Assembly: GCA_025765595.1 (NCBI GenBank)
Contig: JAIVFH010000012.1
Coordinates: 186,001-250,000, forward strand
Length of the DNA: 64,000 bases
Direction: 5' to 3'
DNA from: Obelidium mucronatum
Taxonomy: Eukaryota > Chytridiomycota > Chytridiomycetes > Chytridiales > Chytriomycetaceae
The notes under the pieces are model-generated. The model worked only from the letters and a program-made list of their open reading frames with translations, did no database searches and was not told the DNA's origin. How positions within the stretch are numbered: the first letter of the stretch is position 1; every line of letters begins with the position of its first letter. The position numbers and the translations under genes are program-made. Below, one piece after another: positions 20,249 through 31,468 of this stretch.

Positions 20249-22757
20249 TTATTTTTTCATTTGACTGGCATATTTCTTGGCCAGACTATCTTTCTGTGCC
20301 AAATAATCATCGCTCAGCTTTCTCATTGTCTTCAAGTAGTACTCCTCCTTCCTCTTGCGAGCAAACTTTTCCTTCCAATCATATCCCCAAACTTCAGATC
20401 TGGAGGAAATAAAATCAGCACATGTATCCACCACACTCAAACTAGCCAAAAAAAACAAACCTCTTTGGAAATAAAATCATCATATCTGCCAAAGTTCTCT
20501 TCAAAGTATCAGCGAACCTATAAGAACTCGTCTTGCCACCCTTTTTGTTGGATATCGATAGCTTGACGTCATCCACTCCAATCGAATACGCAATTCCGTA
20601 TCCATTCGCCCACGATTGAGAAAAACCTGCATAGAAGCTTCCGCTTCCCGCACCACTCGACGAAGATGGTATGCTGGATCCAATGTTGACAGTATCCAAT
20701 CCAACCTTACGTCCCACCACGCCAGCCCACTCGCTTCCGCCAAAGATTCCCTCAAGCTCCTCTTTTTCTGCACTCGATTCCGCAGCGGCAATCAACGCGG
20801 AGATATGGGACTCCATTTCAAGATCCACCTGCCGCGGGTCCACCTCCACAACCTCCCCATTCTCTCCCAAAGTCACACTCCCAGAGCCAAGCAAAAGGTT
20901 CTCCTCAGCCGCTCTGAACTGCCCACGCTTATCATCATACAACACATCGTCATCATCAAAAGACTCGGCAAACGCCCACGTCTCTTTGGTTCCATCGAAT
21001 CCAGTTACAAACTTGTTTGGCGATTCAGTGGAAAGACTGGTGCTCGCTGTTCCAGTCGTGGATTTATGCAATCGACGCCAGGTTACTGCCAAAGCAAGTT
21101 TCATGAACGCGCTTGGATCGCTACGTGCGACTTGCTGCATGTATCGGGATCCGTAAATATCGCTGTGGAAGAGCACGCTCTCTGCGTTGGTGGCGGCCAT
21201 GGTTTCAACGCGTTTCAAGCTTGTTGAGATTGCTGTTTCTAGTTCTGGAGTCAGTGTCCATGTGAGTTTTGTTGGTTCTGGGAAGAGGATTTGGGGTGTG
21301 GTGGTTGTTTTGTCGCCGGTTTCTTTGGAAGCCGTAGTTTTGTCAATCGCTGGTTCGCTGTTTTTTTTTTTTCAATTGAGAGAATCAAGCAAGTTAATTT
21401 TCTGAATATAACTGCCAGAAACCTATTCTTACTTGTTGGTCAAGTACTCTGCGAATCTGGTGTATGCCGAAATATCGACGCTTGAGACTTCTACATTGAG
21501 ACCAGTCCTTCCACTGGACGCCAAAATAATTTGTAATGGCTTATCGAACCATCGATTCCTGCCATTATTATTGTGGATGAATTGGTGGTGCGAGTGGTTG
21601 ATGTTGGCGATTGTTGAGTGGTCATCCAAGCAGACCACAAAGAGGGCCGATGCAATCGCGTCCAAATTCGATTGGTTTTCTGGACTCGCTGATGCCAGTT
21701 TGGTGTAGTTCTGTAACAAAGGCGTGAAGCAGAATCAGTATTGACATATCTTTTGAATGGCTGGAATAACCTCGGCCCATTCATCGCGATTCGTGGATGT
21801 CAAAGCTCCAACGTTTGGCTGAATATCTGTTTCCAAGCTATTGGCTCCAATGGCAAAGAGAAGTCTGTGGTTTTTTTGCTGTGAGTGGGAGAGAAAAAGG
21901 AAATAGACAGCCAAAAAAAAAAAAGACAACCTCTGGAGTTCTTTCAGTGTTGGCTTGTTTCCAATGTTATCGATAACATTCAGTTTATAGAATTGGTCGC
22001 GTGTGATCACAACAATGTGCTTCGAATCATGCTTGACAACAGAATCGACCGATTTTAGGGGGATTCGGGCTGCGCCAAATAAGTTTTCATATGGGTCACT
22101 TTGTTCCAGTTATTGATGTCAGTCTATGCTCTCGGACTTAAATGAAAAGAGGAGAGGCTACAAACGATTGAACAGTGTCCTTGAAGTTGAGAGCATTCAG
22201 AATTAATCCCGCAGCACGCTCGATTTGAAAGCTGGAAATAACATCTTTTGGAGGCGGCTTCGAAATGAGGGTCTTTGGATGGTTTGGGTGATCGCTAAGA
22301 ACGCACTGTCAGAAGGGACAAGCGCCATTTTGTGACACAAGAACTGGCCAAACTCAACTCAAGCTGAAACCACCAATTGGACTTTACGCAAAGCGAAGAT
22401 CTGGAGGTTAAATCTCGACCCAACACAACTTTGCTTTTGATGAATGCGTCCTTATTGTGTTTTCGAGCATGTCAGTCTTCCACTACTTCCACACTTTTCC
22501 ACACAAAAACACACCTTCTTGATCAATCGTTCTTGCAGAGTAGATCCCAGCGTTTCTTTGAATGCTTCTACTCTCTTCACAGTTTCTTGAAACTTTGATG
22601 GTTCAGTCACTGCCTCGATGCTGTTCAAGTACCTCCGGACTGTGTGGTCCAAAACCGGGGGTTGGGCGTGTTTTACGCCGGAACTTGAAAACAGGCGGTT
22701 TTGTGTGACTCGAGTTGCTAGTGTTGGCAAACGCAGTCGTAGCATTTTTTCTGTCAA
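20249..22757 (-). CDS. Divergent carnitine O-acyltransferase-like protein, catalytic motif altered
   Basis: Multi-exon. The N-terminal exon (22515..22757; ATG at 22757 or 22745) encodes a basic mitochondrial-type presequence and PPVLDHTVRRYLNSI. Later exons hold DPYENLFGAARIP, HIVVITRDQFYKLNV, NRDEWAEVI, NRWFDKPLQIILASSGRTG, DPSAFMKLALAVTWRRLH and YGIAYSIGVDDVKLSISN, then a last exon ending QMKK. This order is that of choline/carnitine acyltransferases, which shuttle acyl groups between CoA and carnitine. At the catalytic position, where the family has E-H-(S/T)xxDG, this gene reads E-V-S-S-V-D-I, so the essential His is missing. The segment around 22320-22500 does not match the family well and its exon limits are unresolved. 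A pseudoenzyme or decaying gene is likely. Confidence 0.6.
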
Positions 22758-22815
22758 AAAAGAAAACCATTCTACATTTCATTTTTTTATCAGAACAGAA
22801 TGAGGTTTATTTTGT

Positions 22816-23407
22816 TTAGGTTTGGCCCTTCCCACCGACATCCCACCAAGTGCGCCAAGTATTCGTGGACCACACGGCATCCCCTTCTCCGTAGCTGTCT
22901 TGATTGTACAAGACCAAGTTTCCATCATTCTGGAGACAAAGATGTTTTGGGGCATTGTAGATTGTGTTGGAATTCCAACTCCACTCCCAATCATGACTCC
23001 ACAATACCAAGTTGCCATTCATAGAATTTTCAAGCACCATCCCATTCATAACATTCGTAAGTAAATTGGTTGCCCACATAGCTTGCCATGTCCTGCCAGA
23101 ACAATCGTACTCGAGCTTCCCATCATTGTACTTGTATTCGCAAAATTTAACGGAGCGGTAGAGAACCAAATTGCCGTCTGACTGTTTTGGGAATGTCAGC
23201 AACTCATACGAAGAACAACGAACTGAATTGTACCTGCATTGACAGCTTGTCCCTTCGGAGAGGATTGAACAACTCAGCCCCATGCCACATTGTTTCTCCT
23301 CCCCGAAGACACATTTTGTCATGACCAACTGCATGACCCACATCGTAAGCCATTACAAGTGTAGTCGTAAACTGAATGGCGAGCAACAAGTATTGAATCA
23401 GAATCAT
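22816..23407 (-). CDS. Bulb-type lectin domain protein 2
   Basis: Complement(22816..23181, 23234..23407), 179 aa. A clear signal peptide (MILIQYLLLAIQFTTTLVMA) precedes a B-lectin domain with QSDGNLVLYRS, MNGNLVLWSHD and QNDGNLVLYNQD, which matches QxDxNxVxY almost perfectly. Four extra Cys in the first repeat (CEYKYNDGKLEYDC) may form a disulfide. A secreted mannose-type lectin for adhesion or recognition is the family expectation. The single intron is at the same codon (MQ|SDGN) as in the lectin at 8050, so the two are paralogues about 14 kb apart. Confidence 0.85.
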
Positions 23408-23589
23408 TTACGTGCGTGTCAAACCATTTTGTAGAGGAAAGAGCCCTGTTATATATGGTTGGAAAAGTGTGGCTGGTATTGAACACCAATTTTTGCCAAG
23501 TTATACACTTATCTCTCTGATATTTGAACTCTTCGTAAACCTCCCCTCAATTAATGACAATAAGTGACAATAAGAAGAGGAGTTTATAT

Positions 23590-26291
23590 TCAATAACCCT
23601 TCATATCTTTCACAACCACCTCTTCCCTGTCTACAGACATGCGCCCATACCCCAGCAGCTTCATGGAGAACACTCCAGTTCCTGCAGTCATACCCCGCAA
23701 AGTAGTTGAATAACCAAGCATTGATCCAAGGGGTACTGTGGCAGAAATAACATGGCTTTCGTATGAACCCGACTCAGATACGCCACCCGTCGATTCAGTT
23801 CCGAGTGCAATCACATGCCCTCTTCGTGTTCCCGTCAAGTCCTTGGTAACAGCTCCAACATACTTTTCAGGAACAGTCACTCCAAGATCCATGATAGGCT
23901 CCAACAATCGCATAGGACACTTTGGAGAACTTCCAGTGGAACTAACACCTCTCATCAAATCTCGCATGCAACGTCCAATCGCTCCCCGTACACCGGCTAA
24001 AGAGGTCAACTCTGGTTTCTCCAATCTGACTTCCAAAACAGTGACTTTCAAATTAACCACAGGGAAACCCAAAATCGGACCTCGAGCCAAAGCACCGTAA
24101 ATTCCACCCTCAATAGCCTCTTTCAAGTCTTCAATCGACGGATACCCATTAGGCGCCATTGGAATCAAGGGGCCCTTTCCATTTCGTGATGGAATCATCA
24201 GCAAAGGAACTGGAAACATATCCTTGACATCAAAATGAGACGCCATATCCACGACATTGACGGGCTTTGTTGTTCCGGTTACATCAATCCAGTCTTGATG
24301 GTTGTTCTCGGATCCTGTTGCAGCTGCTTCCTCCAACTCCATACCTTCCACAAGCAGCCTCACTCTCAATTTCGAATGTTTGCCGAAAATATCTTTGTCA
24401 TAATCGAGAGTGTAATCAATTGGGCCCACAACATCTCCCGGAATCGTCTCGCGATAAGAAATTGAGACTTTTCCCATTTGTGCAGCACACTTGTGAGTAT
24501 CCAACAGCCGTTCGGACGCGATTTCCAAGTGAAGCTCTCCCATGCCCCCCAAAAGAGTCTGCCCACTGTCTGGATCTGTTGTGACGACGAGAGACGGGTC
24601 TTCACGCACAAGAGCATTGAGAGATGTTTCAATTTTACGAGCGTCGTTGGATGAAATTGGTTCCACGGACCTCACAAACACGGGTGGAGGGAGATGAATG
24701 GTTTCTAGCGTAAAAGCTGACGCAGGTGGCTTGATTTGCTTAGAATGCTGGTCGTTTGATTTTTTGGTGTTGCCTTTGGCGTTATTGATGCTGTGCTGGT
24801 TTGCAATCAAAAGTGTATCTCCGGTTTTGGTTTCCGTTAGACCAAGAACACATGCAATGTTTCCAATGGAGACGCTGGGAATTTCTTCGTAATCATCAGC
24901 GTACATTTGCAAGATTTTAGTTGCTCGTTCGGTTATTCTCTGGGAAGAATTATAGAGAACCACACGTGGCTCCAAAGCACCTAATTTTCATTATAAACCC
25001 ATAAATACTCTGAAATTCTATGAATTGAGACATGCCTGAATAAACTCTAATGAAAACCATGGCTCCGCGTTTCTCGTCATGGATAATCTTGAAAGCCAGT
25101 CCAGAGAAATTTTTATCATCATAATTGACAGTGGTTGTCTCTCCGTTTGGCAGTGTTGCGACAGGAGGCAGTCTCTCTGTTGGGCTTGGGAGATAATCCA
25201 CCACGGCATCCATCACAGGCTGAACACCAGTATTTTTAAATGCCGAAGCACACATAACTGGAACCACTTTTCCATCTCCCGTCAGTCGCCTGAGTGCTGA
25301 TTTCAATATCGAAGATTTTAGGGCAAAATGAGACCCATCAGCTTCTTCCAGAAAAGCCTCCACAACTTGATCATCCAGAGCAGCCAACTGTTCCACCAGA
25401 GAGACTCTCGCATCAAATATCTGATTCCACAGTTTTTCCACGTGCTCCTGCTTTACTCCTTCCAAAGCACCACAGTCCCGACAACAAACTTCGACAAAAG
25501 AATCCAACCCAACCATAGTGTCTATTTTACTTCTTTGTACAACGCTCCCTGTGTCATTAGCCCCGAACTCAACCACGGCCATCTCAATCAAGTCAAACAC
25601 ACCCTTGAACTTTGGGCCAACAGGAGTTTCAGCAAAGATAGGCCACTGAATGACGACAGGCGAGCCCCAGCCTTTCAACCGATGATTAATAGCAGACAAT
25701 GCACGTGCGAAGGAGCTCCCTTCGCGATCCATTTTGTTTACGACAATCAACCGCGGAATCTTTTGCCGATTCGCTTGCCGCCAAACAGTTTCTGTTTGCG
25801 CTTCCACTCCTGCGACCCCATCAAGAAGAACAATCGCGCCATCGAGAACACGAACAGAGCGTTCGACTATTTTACTTTTTTCAACATCCTTTCAGTTTGT
25901 TTTTCTCTTCCTAACCTTCCATTGTGAAATCCACATGTCCTGGCGTGTCAATCAAGTTGATCCGGTGGTCGTTCCAGAAGAGAGGAATGCAGGCCGATTG
26001 GATAGTAATCCCCCGCGACCTTTCGGCTGGAAGGTAGTCAGTGACGGTTGACCCAGAGTCGACATCGCCAATGCGCTGAGTATATCCTGCGTAGTAAAGC
26101 ATTCGCTCGGTGATTGTTGTCTTTCCAGCATCAATGTGGGCCAGCCTTTAGACAGAGTGAGTTTCTTTCATGGAAGTGTTTTTGCTCTCTTACACGCCAA
26201 TGTTTCGGATTCGATTCGTTGCAATGTCACTGCTGAATCTGAATTGGCATTTCAGTTTTACTGTGAGTTTGAAGAGTGGTCGTTGGAACAT
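23590..26291 (-). CDS. GFM2: Mitochondrial elongation factor G2 (ribosome-recycling GTPase)
   Basis: Complement(23590..24980, 25036..25866, 25916..26145, 26194..26291), 849 aa. A mitochondrial presequence ([14 protein letters not shown]) is followed by [14 protein letters not shown] (G1), RGITIQSA (G2), DTPGHVDF (G3) and NKMDR (G4), then domains II-V ending with [28 protein letters not shown]2 proteins work with ribosome recycling factor to split mitochondrial ribosomes. Assignment to EF-G2 rather than EF-G1 rests on overall sequence impression. Exon 3 ends at a GC-AG intron (TCAG|GCATGT) at 25036/25035. Exon 1 uses the strong donor GTAAGA just after NIGV. Confidence 0.85.
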
Positions 26292-26510
26292 CAAAATGAA
26301 AATCTTGTCCCAAACCAGCCAGAAGCATGGGCATAATCCATGTTACCAATAGAATGACAGTAAATGCTAAGTGCTGCCTGTCTCATCCGGAACACAGCAT
26401 AACATGAAATAAAACCCAGTAAATATTCGGTTGTAAATTAAGTGCTTGGTCTTAAATGGGTTTTAAAAGTGGAAAAAAACGAAGAACACTACCCAATACC
26501 AGCGTTGAAG

Positions 26511-27806
26511 ATGCAATCGCTTCTTAGTCTTGCCACAGTCGCCGCAATTGGCCTATCCCTCGTTCAAGCATTCCCAGTGATATCCGAATGTGTAGCTGCA
26601 AACTGGGATCTCGGACCAAACTCGGATCCACACCCAGGCTTAATCCTGCCCAACCAGCTTGTCTATATCCAAGATCCAGAGGTATGCTGTGAACCTGCTT
26701 TCTTTTATCAGAACAATGGTTAAGTTAACAATTACTGTGGCTGACAAAAGAACTTTTGTATCAACTTACCCGATTGGAACGATCCATATCTTCATGCCTA
26801 CTATTACAGCCATGCTGACGTGTTTCCAACGGTTGTAGCTGCTGAAGGTTACGTTGCCAGCTTTTGTGTTGGGAAGAAACCGAATGACCAAGTGATGACG
26901 ATGCCTTCCAACGGTATCCTCAGTGCTCACGTTCTGAGAAACTTTACTGTACCAGGAAAAAGGTTTCTATATTTGCGTCCTTTTTTATTTGTTTGTGCCG
27001 TCGGTGAATTGTTTTCACCGCTTTACAATCGTGATAATTGAGGAGTGTACTTTCCACTCGCCTCTATAATTCGCCTTTTGATTGACACACTGCAACATCA
27101 CTCATTATTATCTCCTCTTAGGTACATGCAAATTTGGGGGAAAATGAACTGCTCTGAATTGAAAATCAATTGCACACCAAGTGCTCCAGATGTGTATGAT
27201 GATGGGGGTCAATGTAAGTCGTTTGAAAAGAAAACACGAAAATTAATTTAATTAAGACATGGTGATTCTTTAGATGACTCTGTGCGCTTTCGAAACTGCG
27301 GAAAAGAACCGTACAGTGGTGTTGATCCTGTATTGCAAGGATCCACTTTCATCAATTATGTTGAACAGGCGGGTGATGGGATCTACTGTATGAGAGTCTG
27401 TGAAGGAGGTACAGAGGATGGTGACCCATGTAATGCAAAATTGGACACTGCGGGATGTAGCGTGACAATGAATATCCGGCCAGAGGATTTGTATGCAGAT
27501 GGATTTACGTTTATTGATGTTACGGGTGCTCAACCAGCAGTACCAAGTACTCCACAATCAAATCCAAATCCAGAGGCTCTTCCCCCATCTGCAGAACCAC
27601 AGCAGCAACAACCTGTCCCAATTTCACCGCAAGTACAGTTTTGTATGAGTGAGTTCCAGCAAGGAACTGATTACTGGGGGAAGAGAGGGTGTATTTGGAC
27701 TGGAGCTTGTCCATTGGGAGGAAGTTGGTCTGTGAATGACGGAAAGTGTGACTGCTTGCCAGATACTCCAATTTGGGATGAGCCCAATTATCGCTGTGTT
27801 GCTTAA
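26511..27806 (+). CDS. Secreted Cys-rich protein of unknown function
   Basis: Exons 26511..26681, 26751..26962, 27122..27213 and 27274..27806; 335 aa. A signal peptide (LATVAAIGLSLVQA) precedes an extracellular-looking body with many Cys and a segment YCMRVCEGGTEDGDPCNAK..DTAGC that resembles fungal cell-surface proteins annotated as macrophage-activating glycoproteins. A Pro/Gln-rich linker follows, then a C-terminal Cys module (FCMSEFQQGTDYWGKRGC...CDCLPD). No catalytic motif is recognised. It is likely a wall or secreted protein. It is divergent from GFM2, with start codons 219 bp apart. Confidence 0.65.
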
Positions 27807-27963
27807 TTGAATATTGCTTTTGCAAACCAATAAAAAGGTATGGAAAAAAACAATGTCGTTGAGGTTCTTTAAGCAAGCCCTTGACTCGCGGAAACAACGA
27901 TACGATACAATCAACATTTATCAAATACATAATTGTCATTACGACTTAGGTACACAAAAAGTT

Positions 27964-29289
27964 CTAAATCTCATCGTCAATCTCGTCATCCAACAAACTC
28001 ATTCCAGACATCATACCAGGTTTTTGCCGTAAACCACGATCCACAATCTGGGATTGAGTATGCGCTCCGTGAATTGGACTCACACCGTAATAATGATGAT
28101 GCATTTGTGCAGCGCCAGCTGCGACTCCAAATTGAGGGATCCCCGACGGATTAGCCGCGAAGCTCCCGTTTCCAATCGCATTAGAATTAGTTGGCAACTG
28201 ATGAAACTGTGTCTGTGACGAGTGATGCTGAGGAGAATAATGATTCTGTATGTGATGCTGGAGTTGAGGAGGTAATGTTTTGAGATTCTCAAAAGATGGC
28301 GCCGTGAAATACAAGTACATTGTTCCAAAAAAGAGAACAGAGCCAAAGATCTTGATATGGAGCAACACAATGTTAGGAGATCCAAGAGCAAACCCCAAAC
28401 ATCTCACCATTGTTTTCACGCTTAATGGTTCAAATAATCGATTCAAGACTTCTGCGATCGCCTCTGCCCCGACTTTAAGGCGCCCAATCTCATGTGGGTC
28501 TCGGTTCATACACAATTCCCAGTCAGAGCACATTTGCTGCATTGCAGGAACTCTGTGCTCAGGGGGAGAGCATTTATTTGCCAGATACATTTTGCTGCAA
28601 TCATGAACTTGCTGGATGATGTCTGAAAATCGCATGATAATGAGATCGCAATTCAATAGCAACGTTGATATAATTAACCTTGGGAATATTCAACTGCTTT
28701 CATTTCCAAATCATGTTGTACAGTTTTGATAAACTGGAAGATCAAATAAACAGACAGACACATTGTGAAGAGCGTGAAAGCTAGCCGTAAGTATCTATAA
28801 TTCAAATTGTAAATAGACAGATCCGCCCCGAAGAGTCTCGGCCGTTCATTACCCCATGAGGATATATGGCCACAGCAAATGGTTGGAAACAGTGCTATGG
28901 GAAGTTGGGTGTGTTTGACTGTTCCTCGAATCCCCAGCAAATATTCGCCCAACGAATGACAAAAGTCCGGGTTTTGGCACAATAGTGCCAGGGCTTTCAA
29001 TAATGTGTTGGGAGTTGATTGCAGCGGTTTGTACGGTCTGCTTCCGTTTCTGCACATTGGACGAACTCGTCGAGACTTTCTCTACTTTGTCTTTAGAAGC
29101 AGGCGTTGATTGGAGTTCTTTTTCTGTTGATGTTTTTGCTGATGTTTTCTTGATGCCAGACTGCTTTCCGTCCATCTTTGCCAATGCAGGAGATTCAGGC
29201 TTAATCGGTACTGTTGGCGCTTGTGCAGTCCAGCCAGCGAAGGAACTGTGGTCGTCAACATCCATTGGTGCATAGCGGTTTCTGTCCAT
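27964..29289 (-). CDS. Brr6/Brl1 family nuclear-envelope protein
   Basis: Complement(27964..28622, 28679..28794, 28853..29289), 403 aa. A disordered N-terminus precedes a transmembrane helix (FTLFTMCLSVYLIFQFI), then the luminal Brr6_like domain with paired cysteines: DCSKMYLANKC, MQQMCSDWELCMNRDP. A second transmembrane segment (IKIFGSVLFFGTMYLYF) and a His/Gln-rich tail follow. Brr6/Brl1 proteins sit in the inner nuclear envelope or ER and support nuclear pore assembly and membrane fluidity; the disulfide-bridged luminal domain is the family hallmark. Both introns are short. Confidence 0.85.
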
Positions 29290-29442
29290 CTTTTTTATTT
29301 TATTTTTTTTTATGGTTTGACTGTGTACCTATGCTCGGAAGCTAAAGCCCGTTCCTAATTTCTTTAAAGAAGTAGGAAATCGGATACGTGTTTCTCCCAC
29401 TGAAAGGTAAATCGGGTGTGCTGCAAATCTCTCCTCGAAATC

Positions 29443-31362
29443 ATGTCTGCTTCAGTATCGGAGGACGCCAATCCGTTCAGCGACCGAAGTGCGATTGCTC
29501 TACAAACACTCGAAGAGATTGATTTTCCTTCTAATGATCTTGAAGCATCGCGCTCAATGGATGATGTGTTAGGCGATGGGAAGAGTGTTCTGGCCGTCAG
29601 CATTGCTGTTCCGTCCATCATCAATTCTGTAAATATCAATGATCATTGACGCGTTTGTTAAATTTGTTTATTTCTTGCGGCGCGTTGGGCTAACTTCAGA
29701 GAACAGGCTGCAGACTTGCAGCAGAGCCACCAGAATTTTGCGTCACACTATTCTTCAGCCAATGGAAGCGACTTTTCCATCGCATCAGCACAATCGCATA
29801 ATATCAGCTCTATTAGAAGCAAAAGAAACCAAGTGTCGATTGCGAGAGCCAATACTGCTGATAGGGCAGATAAGCAATCGCCGTCACCGCCAACACAAAG
29901 GCGAGTTTCACTGTTGCCTGCCTCCGCTGTAAGAATAGATAATTATTGCTATTGGTTTCAATAACCTGACCAAAAAATTTGCAATTGTAGCTGGGACGAA
30001 ATTCCCCCACGCAGTCTAACAATGGATCTCAAGCAGTCACGCCACAGCCTCCAAGCCGAATGCTATCTCCAACTGTTTCAGGATTTCTTGCACAATCCGG
30101 TCCGAATTCGCGACCCTCAAAATCTCAGCGACATGAGAAGGTCAAACCTCCAGCCTCCTTTGCAGAACTTACTGCAGCTCAGTACACAGCACTCCAACGG
30201 GCATTTGAAACCAACAATGTCGATCTCCATGAGTTGGTGGCAAGAATCAATCTTCTCAAAGACAACTCTGTTTGGGCACATGCAAATTCAAACGACAAAC
30301 ATGTGAAACATTTGAATCCAAGGAGAACAGATATTTCTCTTATACCCATTCAAGGCATGGCTATCGTCAAGAAGCGAGGAATTCGGCGGCTCATTGGCAA
30401 AATTAAACGAATTCTCGATTGCGACTATTCTGATCCGGCAGTTGATCCTGAACATGAAACACGACTTGAAGACGAACTTAAACCCGATTATTTCCCACCA
30501 CCTCCACCAGCAACGCTCGTGAACGATGATTCGTTGAGTTTAGCGATTCATTATCATGAAGAGGGAAACTTGAGACTTTCAGCTTGGTATCTGAAGAAAG
30601 CGGCAGTCTTGCAAGCCGATGATACCATGAATCCGTTGGCTTTATATTTACTAGCTCTTACACGAAGGCATGGATGGGGTCTCGCCCTTGATAAGCACAA
30701 GGGTAACTCTCTCCAACATGTATCGATTCTAACAAATAGCGTTATCTTTGAAACAGCGTTTCTCGAACTAACGTTATGCGTGGAGAAACTTATTCTCATG
30801 ATACCTGGCCTCGTTCAAATTAAACTTCAACAAGGCGAGGAAGTGGCGGAGTCGGTTTTATTGGTGCAAGCTCCATCACGAGACGCATCAGATAGCAACT
30901 TGCAAATGAATCACAGAAACAGCTCTCTCTCTTTGTGGAAGCAAAGACGGTTAAGTAGAGCTTCAAATGGTGTTTCTTCGGCGTTTAGTTTGTTCTCAGT
31001 CACGTCGTCCCACCAAGAGGTCCTCAGTCTGGACGATGGTTTGTAAGCCAGGTTCACTATGAAAAAAAAGTTTTAACATATTTCTAGCAATGAATATGCT
31101 ACCTCTTCCTTTGTTCGAAATCGCAGTCTCGTTGATGCAGGGTTGGGGAGTTCCTAAATCCATACCAGCAGCAATGTACTTTTACAAAGTGGCAGCAACA
31201 CTTGGGGATGTGGATGCAATGTTTGATTTGGGGTATCTTAATTTGAAATTAGGGAATAAAATGGAGGCGGCAGTTTGGCTACGCGATGCTGTCGCTGGGG
31301 GAAGGGAATTGACTGGGGAGACTTGGATCTTCAAAAGGAAATGGGGCGGCGACGGACGATGA
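29443..31362 (+). CDS. Sel1-repeat protein, Dsf2/Skt5-like
   Basis: Starts MSASVSEDANPFSDR at 29443. Exon 1 ends near 29628 and exon 2 near 29928, but the junction between them is not resolved in frame. Exons 29991..30702, 30757..31038 and 31088..31362 join cleanly. The N-terminal half is Ser/Pro-rich and disordered. The C-terminal half has Sel1-like helical pairs: AIHYHEEGNLRLSAWYLKKAA, PLALYLLALTRRHGWG, LFEIAVSLMQGWGVPKS and AMFDLGYLNLKLGN. Sel1 proteins are scaffold adaptors; yeast Dsf2 and Skt5 relatives act in polarity or chitin synthesis, an analogy only. Confidence 0.65.
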
Positions 31363-31468
31363 AACGCATTGATCGTTAGATAATAAACTCTTGTGGATAG
31401 AATAACAGATAAAATTTTATAATGTAGTTATTAATAGAAGTACTCCTTTCCCTTTCTTTTTTGTTTTC

